A stretch of DNA of 64,000 nt from Priestia megaterium (GCF_023824195.1 NZ_CP085442.1:4859501-4923500); one strand, 5' to 3'; counted from the stretch's first letter, positions 36,900 through 46,977 are shown. The notes: generated by a model from the sequence alone, not told the origin. A program made the numbers and translations.

Positions 36900-39839
36900 A
36901 TGAGTCGTGAAACCATCACTGTTCATATAAATGGTAACGAATACAAGGCAGCTTCAGGCTCTACCATACTCGAAATTATTAATCAGCAAAGCATTGAGCA
37001 CCCTCAGATTTGTTATGTGCCTGAAGTGGACCCTATTCAAACTTGTGACACATGTATCGTTGAAATGAATGGCGAGTTAGTTCGTTCTTGTTCTACAAAA
37101 GCTGAAAACGGCATGAAGATTGAATTACAATCAGCACCCGCAAAAGCGGCACAAACGGAAGCAATGGATCGTTTATTAGAGAATCATTTGCTATACTGCA
37201 CCGTTTGCGATAATAACAATGGAAACTGTAAATTACATAACACAGCCGAAATGATGGAGATTGAACATCAAAAATACCCCTATACGCCAAAGGCCTCAGA
37301 GAATGAAGTCGATATGTCTCATCCGTTCTACCGTTATGACCCTAATCAATGCATTGCTTGTGGACAATGTGTAGAGGTTTGTCAAAATCTTCAAGTTAAT
37401 GAAACACTCTCTATCGACTGGGAAGCCAAACGTCCCCGCGTTCTCTGGGATGACGGTGTAGCAATCAATGAATCTTCTTGTGTGAGCTGCGGTCAATGTG
37501 TAACCGTATGCCCTTGTAATGCCTTAATGGAAAAATCCATGCTTGGAGAAGCTGGATTTATGACTGGACTTCCAAAAGACGTTTTAAATCCAATGATTGA
37601 TTTAGTTAAAGAAGTAGAACCCGGATACAGCGGAATTTTTGCTGTTTCAGAAGTGGAAGCAGCTATGCGCGAAACACGCACGAAAAAAACAAAAACTGTC
37701 TGTACATTTTGCGGAGTTGGATGTTCATTTGAAGTATGGACAAAAGGCCGTGAAATCCTTAAAGTTCAGCCTAGCTCTGATGCTCCCGCAAATGCTATTT
37801 CAACCTGTGTGAAAGGAAAATTCGGCTGGGATTTTGTAAACTCTGAAAAACGTATTACTAAGCCTTTAATCCGAAAAAATGGCGCATTTGTAGAGTCGTC
37901 ATGGGAAGAAGCCCTCGATTTAGTAGCAAGCAGGTTAAGCTCTATCAATCAGCAGTATGGACATGGATCAGTTGGTTTTATCTCTTCTTCTAAGATTACA
38001 AACGAAGAAAACTATGTTATTCAAAAGCTGGCTCGCCAAATGTTTGAAACAAATGACGTAGACAACTGCTCTCGCTACTGTCAGTCTCCTGCAACTGATG
38101 GATTATTTCGAACAGTGGGAATGGGAGGCGATGCCGGCACGATAAAAGACATCGCAAAAGCTGGACTGGTTATCATCGTTGGAGCTAACCCTGCTGAAGG
38201 TCACCCTGTATTAGCAACTCGTATCAAACGCGCGCATAAGCTTCATGACCAAAAACTAATCGTCGCAGATTTGCGCAAAAACGAAATGGCTGAACGCTCT
38301 GACATTTTTATCAGTCCAAAACAAGGTACGGACCAAGTATGGCTAATGGCTGTAACAAAATACATGATTGATCAAGGATGGCACAATGAAAAATTCATCC
38401 AAGAAAACGTCAACTATTTTGAAGACTTTAACTCTTTGCTTGAAAAGTACACGCTTGAATATGCTGAGCAAATTACGGGTATTCCGGCAGCAACACTCAT
38501 TCAAATAGCTGAAATGATTCGCGACGCAGATGGAACCTGTGTGCTGTGGGGCATGGGCGTAACGCAAAATACAGGAGGCTCTGATACATCAGCTGCTATT
38601 TCAAATCTGCTGCTTGCTACCGGAAACTATCGACGCCCTGGAGCAGGCGCTTATCCGCTCCGAGGCCACAATAACGTCCAAGGAGCATGTGATATGGGAA
38701 CTCTTCCTGCTTGGCTTCCAGGCTATCAGCACGTCACAGACTCAGTCGCCCGAGAGAAATTTGAAAAAGCATACGGTGTAAAAATTAAAGACAAGCCAGG
38801 GCTTGATAATATTCAAATGCTTCATTCAATTGATGAAGGAAAAATGAAAGCCATGTACCTTGTCGGAGAAGATATGGCTCTTGTTGATTCAAATGCTAAC
38901 CACGTACACGAAATATTATCAAATTTAGATTTTTTTGTCGTCCAAGACATTTTCCTTTCGAGAACGGCTCAATATGCTGATGTTGTACTGCCCGCTGTTC
39001 CTTCTCTTGAAAAAGACGGAACGTTTACCAATACGGAGCGACGTGTCCAAAGATTGTATCAAGCATTACCAACGCACGGTGATTCAAAGCCGGATTGGTG
39101 GATTGTTCAAGAGATTGCCAACCGCTTAGGTGCGAACTGGACGTATACACATCCTGGTGATATCTTTGCAGAAATGGCTAGTCTATCACCTCTATTCAGC
39201 CAAGCCAGCTACGAAAACCTAGAAGGCTGGAATAGCTTCTTATGGGGGAGCTTAGAGGGAAAAAGCACGCCGTTACTTTACGTCGATGGGTTTAATTTCC
39301 CAGATAAAAAAGCACGCTTTGCTTTATCACATTGGGTACTTCCTGCCGAATTCCCAGAAGAATATGATCTACACATTAATAATGGAAGAATGTTAGAACA
39401 TTTTCATGAAGGGAATATGACCAATAAATCGAGCGGCATCCAATCAAAAGTACCGGAAGTATTTGTAGAAATTTCACCTCAGCTTGCCAAGGAGCGTGAA
39501 ATTGAAGAAGGTTCGCTTGTCAGATTAATCTCACCGTTTGGAGCAGTAAAAGTACAGGCATTAATTACAGAGCGAGTAAAAGCAAATGAGCTGTATCTTC
39601 CAATGCACTCTGTTCATAAAGATTCGGCGATTAACTTCTTGACGGGACCTGCAGTCGACCAACGAACAAATACGCCGGCTTACAAACAAACAAAAGTACG
39701 GATGGAAGTATTAAACAAAGGTGGAGAAACGCCTTTACCGTCTACAAATCCGCGTAACAAAAAACGTCATCCTCAAAATGGGGTCGAGGTTCAGCGTAAA
39801 TGGAACCGTCCTGGCTACGTCCATTTAACAAGTAAATAG
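36900..39839 (+). CDS. Formate dehydrogenase, alpha subunit (molybdopterin, iron-sulfur)
   Basis: Large NAD-linked-type formate dehydrogenase subunit of 979 residues. An N-terminal [2Fe-2S] domain (CYVPEVDPIQTCDTCIVEMN), a CxxC/His segment, and two ferredoxin clusters (CIACGQCVEVCQ and CVSCGQCVTVCPC) precede the catalytic part with CTFCGVGCSFEVW. The active-site residue is Cys, not selenocysteine, in NCSRYCQSPATDGLFRT. The rest is a bis-MGD-binding fold. The ATG at 36900 follows AAAGGAGGAAAACAA. Similar to B. subtilis YrhE. Electrons would pass to NAD or quinone through partners not visible here. Confidence 0.95.
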   Translation: MSRETITVHINGNEYKAASGSTILEIINQQSIEHPQICYVPEVDPIQTCDTCIVEMNGELVRSCSTKAENGMKIELQSAPAKAAQTEAMDRLLENHLLYCTVCDNNNGNCKLHNTAEMMEIEHQKYPYTPKASENEVDMSHPFYRYDPNQCIACGQCVEVCQNLQVNETLSIDWEAKRPRVLWDDGVAINESSCVSCGQCVTVCPCNALMEKSMLGEAGFMTGLPKDVLNPMIDLVKEVEPGYSGIFAVSEVEAAMRETRTKKTKTVCTFCGVGCSFEVWTKGREILKVQPSSDAPANAISTCVKGKFGWDFVNSEKRITKPLIRKNGAFVESSWEEALDLVASRLSSINQQYGHGSVGFISSSKITNEENYVIQKLARQMFETNDVDNCSRYCQSPATDGLFRTVGMGGDAGTIKDIAKAGLVIIVGANPAEGHPVLATRIKRAHKLHDQKLIVADLRKNEMAERSDIFISPKQGTDQVWLMAVTKYMIDQGWHNEKFIQENVNYFEDFNSLLEKYTLEYAEQITGIPAATLIQIAEMIRDADGTCVLWGMGVTQNTGGSDTSAAISNLLLATGNYRRPGAGAYPLRGHNNVQGACDMGTLPAWLPGYQHVTDSVAREKFEKAYGVKIKDKPGLDNIQMLHSIDEGKMKAMYLVGEDMALVDSNANHVHEILSNLDFFVVQDIFLSRTAQYADVVLPAVPSLEKDGTFTNTERRVQRLYQALPTHGDSKPDWWIVQEIANRLGANWTYTHPGDIFAEMASLSPLFSQASYENLEGWNSFLWGSLEGKSTPLLYVDGFNFPDKKARFALSHWVLPAEFPEEYDLHINNGRMLEHFHEGNMTNKSSGIQSKVPEVFVEISPQLAKEREIEEGSLVRLISPFGAVKVQALITERVKANELYLPMHSVHKDSAINFLTGPAVDQRTNTPAYKQTKVRMEVLNKGGETPLPSTNPRNKKRHPQNGVEVQRKWNRPGYVHLTSK

Positions 39840-39850
39840 GAGGAGAAAAG

Positions 39851-40330
39851 ATGGCACAACCTATTACAGAAATTAAGAAACCTCTTCTAAGCGAGGAAGA
39901 AGAAAAACAACAAAAATTAGAAGATTTAACTTCTCTGCTGGCAGATAATGAAGAAGCGTTGAACCGTATTCTCGGTATTGTTGGCGAACTTAACGACATG
40001 GGTGTTCTTGAAGCTGCTGATTCAATGATTCAAGCGAAAGAAAAAATCTCAAAAATTGCGCTTCATCAAATTTCCAGAGAACCGGTAACCAATTTAATTA
40101 ATACTCTTATGGGTGCAAGCAGCGGTTTGATGAAGGCAGACCCAGAGGTAACGGCTAAACTTGTAAATAGCGCAACAGCTGGTATGAACGAAGCGAATGA
40201 ATATGTAAAAACAGGAAAAAAAGTAAGTGCATTAGCTCTTATAAGAGCGCTAAACGATCCAGATGTCAATCGTGCAATTGGATTTGGACTTCACTTTTTA
40301 AAAGGAATGGGCAAAGCGTTGGAAGAATAA
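39851..40330 (+). CDS. yrhD: DUF1641 protein (YrhD-like)
   Basis: A 159-residue, mostly helical protein 11 nt downstream of the formate dehydrogenase gene. It contains the Gly-rich segment LGIVGELNDMGVLEAADSMIQ and the C-terminal RALNDPDVNRAIGFGLHFLKGMGKAL, features of DUF1641. In B. subtilis yrhD also neighbours formate dehydrogenase yrhE. Probably an accessory or assembly subunit; function unproven. The ATG follows TAGGAGGAGAAAAG. Confidence 0.87.
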   Translation: MAQPITEIKKPLLSEEEEKQQKLEDLTSLLADNEEALNRILGIVGELNDMGVLEAADSMIQAKEKISKIALHQISREPVTNLINTLMGASSGLMKADPEVTAKLVNSATAGMNEANEYVKTGKKVSALALIRALNDPDVNRAIGFGLHFLKGMGKALEE

Positions 40331-40336
40331 ATGAAG

Positions 40337-40382
40337 CAGCGACTTGAAAGTTTTCCCCCTTTCAAGTCGCTGTTTTCTTTTT
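40337..40382 (+). terminator. Terminator of the formate dehydrogenase operon
   Basis: CAGCGACTTGAAAG pairs with CTTTCAAGTCGCTG (14 bp), followed by TTTTCTTTTT. Confidence 0.92.
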
Positions 40383-40455
40383 AGGAAGTCAAATTCTAAA
40401 TGAACGTGATATAGTTATACTAAATTGCTCTACTACAACTAATTGAGGTGACACG

Positions 40456-41253
40456 ATGCAACAATACTTTAAACCCTTATTCGCACTATTATTTTTAATT
40501 ATGTTTACTGCTGCTTGTTCGAACGAAACAAATACAGATCAATCAGCAGCTCAGCACAAAAACATCAGCTTAACGATATCCGCTGCGGCCAGCTTAAAAG
40601 ATGCGCTCACTGATATTCAAAAGCAATATGAAAAAAAGCATCCAAATATAGACTTGAAATTTAATTTTGGAGCTTCAGGCTCGCTGCAACAGCAAATTAC
40701 AAACGGCGCACCTGTTGATTTATTTTTTTCAGCAGCGGAAGACAAGTTTGATGCACTAGTAAAAGCAGGAGCTATCTCTAAGGAAAAGGGTACTGACTTG
40801 GTTAGCAATGACCTTGTGCTTATCGTGCCAAAGAATAATACGTCTGCTATCACAAATTTTGAAGATCTATCAAAGCCGATTGTTCAAAAAATTGCACTTG
40901 GAATACCAGAATCCGTTCCTGCAGGACAGTATGCGAAGGAGACTTTTGAACACCTGAACCTCTGGAAAAACATTGAGCCAAAAACCGTCTATGCTAAAGA
41001 CGTACGCCAGGTTCTTTCCTATGTAGAGACAGGAAACGTTGAAGCTGGGGTGGTTTATAAAACCGATGCCTTGATTTCAAAAAAGGTGAAGATTGTCGCT
41101 ACTGCAGATAATAGCACTCACAAACCAATTGTATATCCTGTAGGCGTTATTAAGGATTCGAAACATCCACAAGAAGCAAATGCTTTTTATCAATTTTTAC
41201 AAAGTAAGACGGCTCTTGACACTTTAAAGAAATACGGTTTCACTGCAAATTGA
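40456..41253 (+). CDS. modA: Molybdate ABC transporter substrate-binding lipoprotein
   Basis: Molybdate-binding lipoprotein of 265 residues. The signal peptide ends in the lipobox TAAC (Cys21 lipidated). The mature protein starts ISLTISAAASLKDALTDIQ and has FNFGASGSLQQQITNGAPVDLFFSA, the oxyanion-binding loop region typical of ModA. Closing segments include VPAGQYAKETF and VLSYVETGNVEAGVVYKTDA. It is directly followed by modB with a 7-nt gap. Supplies molybdenum for the cofactor genes around it. Confidence 0.95.
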   Translation: MQQYFKPLFALLFLIMFTAACSNETNTDQSAAQHKNISLTISAAASLKDALTDIQKQYEKKHPNIDLKFNFGASGSLQQQITNGAPVDLFFSAAEDKFDALVKAGAISKEKGTDLVSNDLVLIVPKNNTSAITNFEDLSKPIVQKIALGIPESVPAGQYAKETFEHLNLWKNIEPKTVYAKDVRQVLSYVETGNVEAGVVYKTDALISKKVKIVATADNSTHKPIVYPVGVIKDSKHPQEANAFYQFLQSKTALDTLKKYGFTAN

Positions 41254-41260
41254 GGCCGCT

Positions 41261-41917
41261 ATGATTCAAGAATTTTTATCTCCTCTTCAGCTATCGCTTA
41301 AAATTGCATTAGTAGCAGGATTTGTCGTTATTATTTTAGGCACTGTTATAGGAAAACTGTTATCAAGGAAACACTTTAAGGGAAAAGTGATGATTGAAAC
41401 GGCGTTAATGCTCCCGTTGGTTCTCCCTCCGTCCGTTGTTGGATTTTTATTGATTGTTATCTTCGGGAAACACAGCCTGCTCGGCCGGGCAATTGAATGG
41501 GTCTTTCAACAACCCGTTATTTTCACATGGTGGGCAGCTGTTATTGCATCCGTTGTCGTTGCGTTTCCGCTTATGTATCAATCTGCCAAAACAGGCTTTC
41601 AAGGCGTAGATTACGAAATTGAAGACGCAGCTCGAGTAGATGGTGCAAGCGAATGGAAAGTCTTTTTCTTTATTTCCATCCCTTTAGCTTCTAAAGCCAT
41701 CGTAACAGGAGGAGTGTTAAGTCTGGCAAGAGCACTCGGAGAATTTGGAGCCACTTTGATGTTTGCTGGCAATATTCCAGGTGAAACTCAAACTGTCCCT
41801 ACCGCTATCTACGTAGCAATTGACTCTGGAAACATGAATCTCGCTTGGCTATGGGTTATTTCAATCGTCTTTCTTTCCTTTCTTATGCTGCTTTTTGTTC
41901 AGCTTAAACAAAAGTAA
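41261..41917 (+). CDS. modB: Molybdate ABC transporter permease
   Basis: Membrane permease of 218 residues with five to six hydrophobic helices and the coupling loop EDAARVDGASEWKVFFFISIPLA. LARALGEFGATLMFAGNIPG is the family's signature for the oxyanion channel. The ATG at 41261 follows GAGGCCGCT after modA. No modC ATPase is present downstream; instead a terminator follows at once. B. subtilis likewise has yvgL-yvgM without a dedicated ATPase, so another ABC ATPase must energise it. Confidence 0.93.
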   Translation: MIQEFLSPLQLSLKIALVAGFVVIILGTVIGKLLSRKHFKGKVMIETALMLPLVLPPSVVGFLLIVIFGKHSLLGRAIEWVFQQPVIFTWWAAVIASVVVAFPLMYQSAKTGFQGVDYEIEDAARVDGASEWKVFFFISIPLASKAIVTGGVLSLARALGEFGATLMFAGNIPGETQTVPTAIYVAIDSGNMNLAWLWVISIVFLSFLMLLFVQLKQK

Positions 41918-41950
41918 AAGGATGCCTCTTTGTGTAAGAGGCATCCTTTT
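41916..41950 (+). terminator. Terminator of modAB
   Basis: AAAAGGATGCCTCTT-TGTGT-AAGAGGCATCCTTTT starts at the modB stop codon. Confidence 0.92.
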
Positions 41951-41992
41951 ATTTCTTTCCTGCTTTTTTCAATTTTACATAAGTCATAAATT

Positions 41993-42036
41993 AAAAAGGA
42001 GCTAATCAAATGAAGAACATACATTTGATTAACTCC
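41993..42036 (-). terminator. Terminator of ssrA
   Basis: On the minus strand GGAGTTAATCAAATG pairs with CATTTGATTAGCTCC, followed by TTTTTAATTT, 37 nt after the tmRNA 3' end. Confidence 0.9.
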
Positions 42037-42072
42037 TGTTATAAGTAAGGTAAGCCACCATACAATATGTAT

Positions 42073-42434
42073 TGGTGGAGACGGTGGGAGTCGAACCCAC
42101 GTCCAGAAATATCGCCACTTAAGCGTCTACGAGTGTAGTTGGCATATTGATAATTCGCGAGCTGTTCTGCCTACCAACAGGCGTCCCAGTCGCTAGTCTG
42201 ATTATTCTCTTCCTTCGTCCTCAGACGGCGAACTCCGGCGTAGCCCACTTAAAGTGAGTCCCTTACCCTACCACATGGGCGATGGAGGGAGGAACCGCTA
42301 AGCTACTATTATGCAGCTAAAGCGAAGTTATTGTTAGATTTGCCAGTTATTATTGGCGTTGATGTTTTAACGAGGCCATCTCCTCGACTCGCAACCTAAG
42401 CTCGAACTACCCCTGTCGAATCCGTAACGTCCCC
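42073..42434 (-). ncRNA. ssrA: Transfer-messenger RNA
   Basis: A 362-nt tmRNA. The 5' end GGGGACGTTACGG pairs with the 3' end CCGTCTCCACCA, and the T-loop GGTTCGACTCCC and an encoded CCA are present. The tag reads GKSNNNFALAA followed by two stops (coding part about 42309-42344). Function: frees ribosomes stalled on broken messages and tags the product for proteolysis. The promoter is at 42526-42553, leaving about 85 nt of 5' precursor. It lies directly downstream of smpB, whose product delivers it. Confidence 0.98.
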
Positions 42435-42525
42435 ATATAAAAGGGAGTCGGAATGTGTAAGAAAAAATCTTACATCAGATAGCGACTTCAGTGTGCAAAA
42501 TGAAATCTAACTGATAACAATACTT

Positions 42526-42553
42526 ATTATATCACAAAATGAGCATTTTGCAA
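42526..42553 (-). promoter_or_regulatory. Promoter of ssrA
   Basis: TTGCAA (42553-42548), a 16-nt spacer, TATAAT (42531-42526). It lies in the short gap after smpB. Confidence 0.78.
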
Positions 42554-42571
42554 TTGTAATATTTTGTAATA

Positions 42572-43039
42572 TCACATCTTTTGACGATCACGAAATGCTC
42601 GTTCGATATCGCGCTTCGCTTCTTTTCGCTTTAAGTCTTCACGCTTGTCATATTTCTTTTTACCCTTACCAAGCCCTAGTAAAACCTTTGCGTATCCATT
42701 TTTTAAATACACTTTTAAAGGAACTAATGAATAACCCGTTTCTTTTGAATAGCCAATTAGCTTGCTGATTTCACGCTTATGCAGCAATAGCTTTCGTGTA
42801 CGCAACGGCTCATGATTGTATCGATTTCCTTGTTCGTAAGGACTAACGTGCATATTGTGTAGAAATACTTCTCCGTTTTGCACACGAGCAAAAGAGTCCT
42901 TTAAATTTACACGCCCATTACGAATTGATTTGATTTCCGTTCCTTGTAGAACAATACCCGTCTCATATGTTTCTTCAATAAAAAAGTCGTGGCGGGCTTT
43001 TTTGTTTTGTGCAATTAATTTCCCTTCACCTTTTGGCAT
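42572..43039 (-). CDS. smpB: SsrA-binding protein
   Basis: Binds tmRNA and brings it to stalled ribosomes. It has 155 residues. N-terminal [33 protein letters not shown] and the basic C-terminal tail [24 protein letters not shown] are the family signatures. The ATG at 43039 is preceded by GGGAAGGAACG. It follows rnr with a hairpin in the gap and precedes ssrA, the standard order in Bacillus. Confidence 0.98.
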   Translation of the reverse strand: MPKGEGKLIAQNKKARHDFFIEETYETGIVLQGTEIKSIRNGRVNLKDSFARVQNGEVFLHNMHVSPYEQGNRYNHEPLRTRKLLLHKREISKLIGYSKETGYSLVPLKVYLKNGYAKVLLGLGKGKKKYDKREDLKRKEAKRDIERAFRDRQKM

Positions 43040-43145
43040 AAAACGTTCCTTCCCTTCAGCCGTACTTACGTATATGTATGATATTATGTATCATTTTACT
43101 GTATGGAAATCTAAACAACAACTAAAACGTTTAATGGAGCTGTTT

Positions 43146-43174
43146 TGAAGCAGAAGGAATACCCTTCTGCTTCA
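43146..43174. other. Stable hairpin between rnr and smpB
   Basis: TGAAGCAGAAGG and CCTTCTGCTTCA form a 12-bp stem around AATAC. No T run follows on either strand, so it looks more like a processing or stability hairpin than an intrinsic terminator. Confidence 0.6.
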
Positions 43175-43190
43175 CTGCTGTCGATTTCGA

Positions 43191-45533
43191 TTATTTACGC
43201 TTTTTCTTTTTGCGCTTAACATTTGGGGCACCCTCGAAGAATCTCTTTTTCTTTTTCTTCTTTGGCTTTTGAGTAGACCACTCTTCATTTTTGCTTCGGC
43301 TGCCCTCGCGACCTTTTCCTTTGTCATCTTTGCGTGACTTTTGTTTTGCCTTAATCACTTTAGGACGGTCTTTAGATAAGCGTTTGCGACTTTCTTTCAT
43401 TCCTACAATAATAAAGTCAACTGAACGCTCGTCTTTATTCACATCGGCAACTTTCACTTCAATTTCGTCTCCAATTCGGAAGACATTGCCCGTTTTTTCT
43501 CCAATCATCGCATAGTGACGTTCGTCGTAACGATAATAGTCATCTGTTAAGTCACTAACGTGAACTAAACCTTCAATCGTATTTTCTAGCTCCACGAACA
43601 TTCCAAAGTTTGTAACAGAGCTAATAATACCATTAAATACTTCCCCAACTTTATCAGCCATAAACTCAGCTTTTTTCATATCGTCCGTTTCCCGCTCAGC
43701 GTCAACTGAACGACGTTCCATATTAGAAGAATGCTCAGCAACATCAGGCAGAAGCTCGCGCCATTTTTCTTGCGTTTGCTGATCTGTTTTTCCTTCAATT
43801 AAATACGTGCGAATTAGACGATGAACGATTAAATCCGGATAACGACGGATTGGAGACGTAAAATGCGTATAGAACTCCGCTGATAAACCAAAGTGCCCTA
43901 AACTTTCTGCTTCATATTTCGCTTGTTTCATCGAACGAAGCATAACAGTCGAAATAACCATCTCTTCAGGCGTACCTTTTACTTCTTCTAAAATATCTTG
44001 CAGTGCCCGCGGATGAATATCGTTTCCTGTTCCTTTCACCGTGTAACCAAAGTTTGTAATGAACTCTAAGAAACGAGTAAGCTTCTCTGCATCTGGATCT
44101 TCATGAATACGATAAATGAACGGTACGTTCATCCAGTGAAAATGTTCTGCTACTGTTTCATTAGCCGCTAGCATAAATTCTTCGATTAGCTTTTCAGCAA
44201 CCGAACGTTCACGCAAAATAACATCGTGCGGATGGCCATCATCGTCTACTAATACTTTTGCTTCTTTGAAATCAAAATCAATGGCACCGCGATCCATTCT
44301 CTTTTTACGAAGAATAGCTGCCAGCTTTTCCATACGCTCAAACATCGGAACAATTGGCTCGTAGCGTTCTAACACTTCTTCGTCTTTATCCACTAAGATT
44401 TTGTTAACGTCTGAATACGTCATTCGTTCTGTCGTTTTGATGACACTTTCAAAAATCTCATGTTTCACTACTTCACCCTGTGGATCGATTTCCATCTCAC
44501 AAGAAAGCGTAAAACGGTTAACTTTTGGATTTAATGAGCAAATTCCATTAGATAAACGGTGAGGAATCATCGGAATAACTCGGTCTACTAAATAGACGCT
44601 TGTTCCGCGCTCTGCTGCTTCTACATCAATCGGAGAACCTTCTTTAACGTAGTGACTTACATCTGCAATATGGACGCCTAATTTGTAGTTTCCATTTTCA
44701 AGCTCTGTAACCGTTACGGCGTCATCCAAATCTTTTGCATCTGCTCCGTCAATGGTTACAATAACTTGATCACGAAGATCGCGGCGGTTGCCGATATCTT
44801 TTTCATCAATCGTTTCAGGTGTATCAATTGCTTGTGTTAAAGCATCAGCAGGAAATTCTTGAGGAAGACCGTGCTTATGGATAACAGAAATGATATCGAT
44901 CCCCGGATCGTTTTTATGTCCAAGAATTTGAACAACTTTTCCTTCTGCATTCATGCGGCCTTCCGGATAGGTTGTCAGTTCTACTACTACTTTATGGCCT
45001 TCAACTGCACCGTTTCTTGCTGCTTTGGGAATAAAGATATCACCTGCAATTTTTTTGTCATCCGCAATCACAAAGCCAAAATTTTTGCTTTGCGTATACG
45101 TACCTACAATTTGCTGGGTACCTCGTTCTAAGATTTTTACAATGGTTCCTTCACGACGAGCACCTGATGATTCTGATGACACTCTTGCAAGCACAATATC
45201 TCCGTGCATAGCATTGTTTGTTTCAGTAGGGGGAATAAATACATCACCCGCATCTTTTTCTTCAGGAACTACGAACGCAAACCCTTTTGCATGTCCGCTT
45301 ACTTTCCCTTTGACAAAATTCATTTGTTCCGGCAGCCCGTAGCGATCGTTTCTTGCTCGGATAATTAAACCCTTCTCTTCCATAATAACAAGTGTCTTCA
45401 CAAACTCTTTGAATGACTCTGCATCCTCAGTATTAAATTCTTTTGCAAGCTCTTGGACAGTCAAAGGTTTATAATTATCCCTTTTCATAAAATCCAATAT
45501 TTCATTTATATAGGGTTGATTTTCTTCTTTCAC
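43191..45533 (-). CDS. rnr: Ribonuclease R
   Basis: 3'-5' exoribonuclease of the RNase II superfamily, 780 residues. In order: N-terminal winged helix, cold-shock domains, an RNB domain with the metal-binding [14 protein letters not shown] and HIADVSHYV, an S1 domain near 630-710 ([25 protein letters not shown]), and a very basic Lys tail. The start is GTG at 45533, set by AAGGAGGG 7 nt upstream; upstream in-frame codons to 45578 are not coding. Part of secG-est-rnr-smpB; it works with SmpB-tmRNA in decay of stalled messages. Confidence 0.97.
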   Translation of the reverse strand: MKEENQPYINEILDFMKRDNYKPLTVQELAKEFNTEDAESFKEFVKTLVIMEEKGLIIRARNDRYGLPEQMNFVKGKVSGHAKGFAFVVPEEKDAGDVFIPPTETNNAMHGDIVLARVSSESSGARREGTIVKILERGTQQIVGTYTQSKNFGFVIADDKKIAGDIFIPKAARNGAVEGHKVVVELTTYPEGRMNAEGKVVQILGHKNDPGIDIISVIHKHGLPQEFPADALTQAIDTPETIDEKDIGNRRDLRDQVIVTIDGADAKDLDDAVTVTELENGNYKLGVHIADVSHYVKEGSPIDVEAAERGTSVYLVDRVIPMIPHRLSNGICSLNPKVNRFTLSCEMEIDPQGEVVKHEIFESVIKTTERMTYSDVNKILVDKDEEVLERYEPIVPMFERMEKLAAILRKKRMDRGAIDFDFKEAKVLVDDDGHPHDVILRERSVAEKLIEEFMLAANETVAEHFHWMNVPFIYRIHEDPDAEKLTRFLEFITNFGYTVKGTGNDIHPRALQDILEEVKGTPEEMVISTVMLRSMKQAKYEAESLGHFGLSAEFYTHFTSPIRRYPDLIVHRLIRTYLIEGKTDQQTQEKWRELLPDVAEHSSNMERRSVDAERETDDMKKAEFMADKVGEVFNGIISSVTNFGMFVELENTIEGLVHVSDLTDDYYRYDERHYAMIGEKTGNVFRIGDEIEVKVADVNKDERSVDFIIVGMKESRKRLSKDRPKVIKAKQKSRKDDKGKGREGSRSKNEEWSTQKPKKKKKKRFFEGAPNVKRKKKKRK

Positions 45534-45571
45534 ATCATGTCCCTCCTTTTTCTTTATTCGTATTATCTCTA

Positions 45572-46312
45572 TCACCAATCAAGTGATTCCAAAAATGCAT
45601 ATACATCCTCGTGAAGCTGATCACGCTCTTTATCAAAGGTAATGGTATGACCAGATTCTTCGTACCATTTTATATCTTTTGTAGGAGACTCGACGCTATT
45701 ATAAATAATATTGGCGCTGTCTGTATTAATCATATGATCATGACGACCTTGTACAACAAATGTCGGTGCATAAATCATATCAACTGAATTTCGCACTTCA
45801 GCGATTAATCCCTGTAAAGACTTTAATGTGTTCATTGGTGTTTGCTTGAACTCTTCCATTTCTTGTTCAATCTGTTCAGACGATTTACCTTCACGCTTTT
45901 TATATTCGCGTGCATACGCTAAAACACCTTCATACATGACTTCTTCACTCTTTATATACATAGGGGCGCACATAGGCACAATACCCTTTATAGGTACAGT
46001 GTAACCTAATTTCAGTGAAAATACGCCACCTAGTGAAAGACCTACAGCGGCAATACTTTCATGACCTTTGCTTTTCAAAAACTCATAGCCGTCCATGACA
46101 TCTTTCCACCAATCTTTTGGACCAGTATGAACAAGTTCTTCAGGCGCTACGCCATGTCCTTTGTAATGAGGTGCGTGGCATGTGTATCCTTTTTTCTCTA
46201 AAAAACGACCTAACATACGAACATCAGCAGAATTTCCGGTAAAACCATGAAGTAATAAAACAGCTTTTTCGCCGCCTTCAAATGTAAATGGCTTTGGTTG
46301 TGCAATTTTCAT
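45572..46312 (-). CDS. est: Carboxylesterase / monoacylglycerol lipase (Est30 type)
   Basis: Alpha/beta-hydrolase of 246 residues. The oxyanion region LLHGFTGNS, nucleophile elbow GLSLGG (Ser near residue 93), an acid near VQGRHDHM, and the catalytic His in ESGHTITF are visible. No signal peptide, so cytoplasmic. It cleaves short-chain esters in the family (Geobacillus Est30, B. subtilis YvaK). The gene lies between secG and rnr, 38 nt before rnr. Confidence 0.93.
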   Translation of the reverse strand: MKIAQPKPFTFEGGEKAVLLLHGFTGNSADVRMLGRFLEKKGYTCHAPHYKGHGVAPEELVHTGPKDWWKDVMDGYEFLKSKGHESIAAVGLSLGGVFSLKLGYTVPIKGIVPMCAPMYIKSEEVMYEGVLAYAREYKKREGKSSEQIEQEMEEFKQTPMNTLKSLQGLIAEVRNSVDMIYAPTFVVQGRHDHMINTDSANIIYNSVESPTKDIKWYEESGHTITFDKERDQLHEDVYAFLESLDW

Positions 46313-46374
46313 ATATCATTTAACTCCTTTTAGTTATAATATCTGCAGTCCTAATAGAAAAAAACATGTATTTA

Positions 46375-46390
46375 TGTGACGGTCATCACA
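46375..46390. promoter_or_regulatory. Perfect TGTGA-N6-TCACA palindrome upstream of est
   Basis: Matches the Fnr/Crp-type operator in both half-sites, in the 266-nt gap between secG and est, about 63 nt before the est start. Its distance to a plausible -10 (46336-46341) is not the classical -41.5, so function is uncertain. Confidence 0.4.
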
Positions 46391-46505
46391 TAACAAGAGA
46401 TGTGGCCATCCACTTTTACGCTTTTATACTATATTTAGTACTTTTTTCTAAAGCTATATTATATCATTACTTAAAAATGAAATTAAAGTATTCAACACGC
46501 CCATT

Positions 46506-46560
46506 AAAAAACCACCTAATACATAAGTTGGTATACACCAAGTACATATGCATTAGGTGG
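46506..46560 (-). terminator. Terminator of secG
   Basis: On the minus strand CCACCTAATGCATA pairs with TATGTATTAGGTGG, followed by TTTTTT. Confidence 0.85.
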
Positions 46561-46579
46561 CAGTCTATCCAGTAACATA

Positions 46580-46813
46580 TTAAAGTTTGAAATAAGATAC
46601 AGCAAGTGTTAACGCAAAGAATAAGATAGATAACACTACTGTCAAACGGTGTAAAACTAAGTCAATTCCACGTGCTTTTTGTTTCCCAAATAACGTTTCA
46701 GCTCCACCGGAAATAGCTCCAGATAATCCAGTAGTTTTACTTGATTGTAAAACGACCACAACAATCAAAGCAATTGAAACAATCACTAGCAAAGTAATCA
46801 GCAATGTATGCAC
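46580..46813 (-). CDS. secG: Preprotein translocase subunit SecG
   Basis: Small two-helix subunit of the SecYEG channel, 77 residues. It has helix 1 ([20 protein letters not shown]), a polar loop ([21 protein letters not shown]) and helix 2 ([19 protein letters not shown]). The start is GTG at 46813 after AGGAGGTGTGTCTTA; further upstream codons are not coding. First gene of the secG-est-rnr-smpB set, followed by a terminator. Confidence 0.96.
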   Translation of the reverse strand: MHTLLITLLVIVSIALIVVVVLQSSKTTGLSGAISGGAETLFGKQKARGIDLVLHRLTVVLSILFFALTLAVSYFKL

Positions 46814-46977
46814 TAAGACACACCTCCTACACCAAGTAATAGTCAATCAGCGGGGTTTCTTCATCCCTTCTGATTGGCATTACCGGGGATAAAGTACGCG
46901 CACTACGCTAAGGTTAATTTATCATAAAAAACCCTCTCGTACAAGTAATGGCAGTGAAATACACCGGATTTTAACGT

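Noticed and set aside
46366..46575. 69-codon plus-strand frame between est and secG
   Set aside because: No Shine-Dalgarno before the ATG, and it overlaps the secG terminator hairpin.
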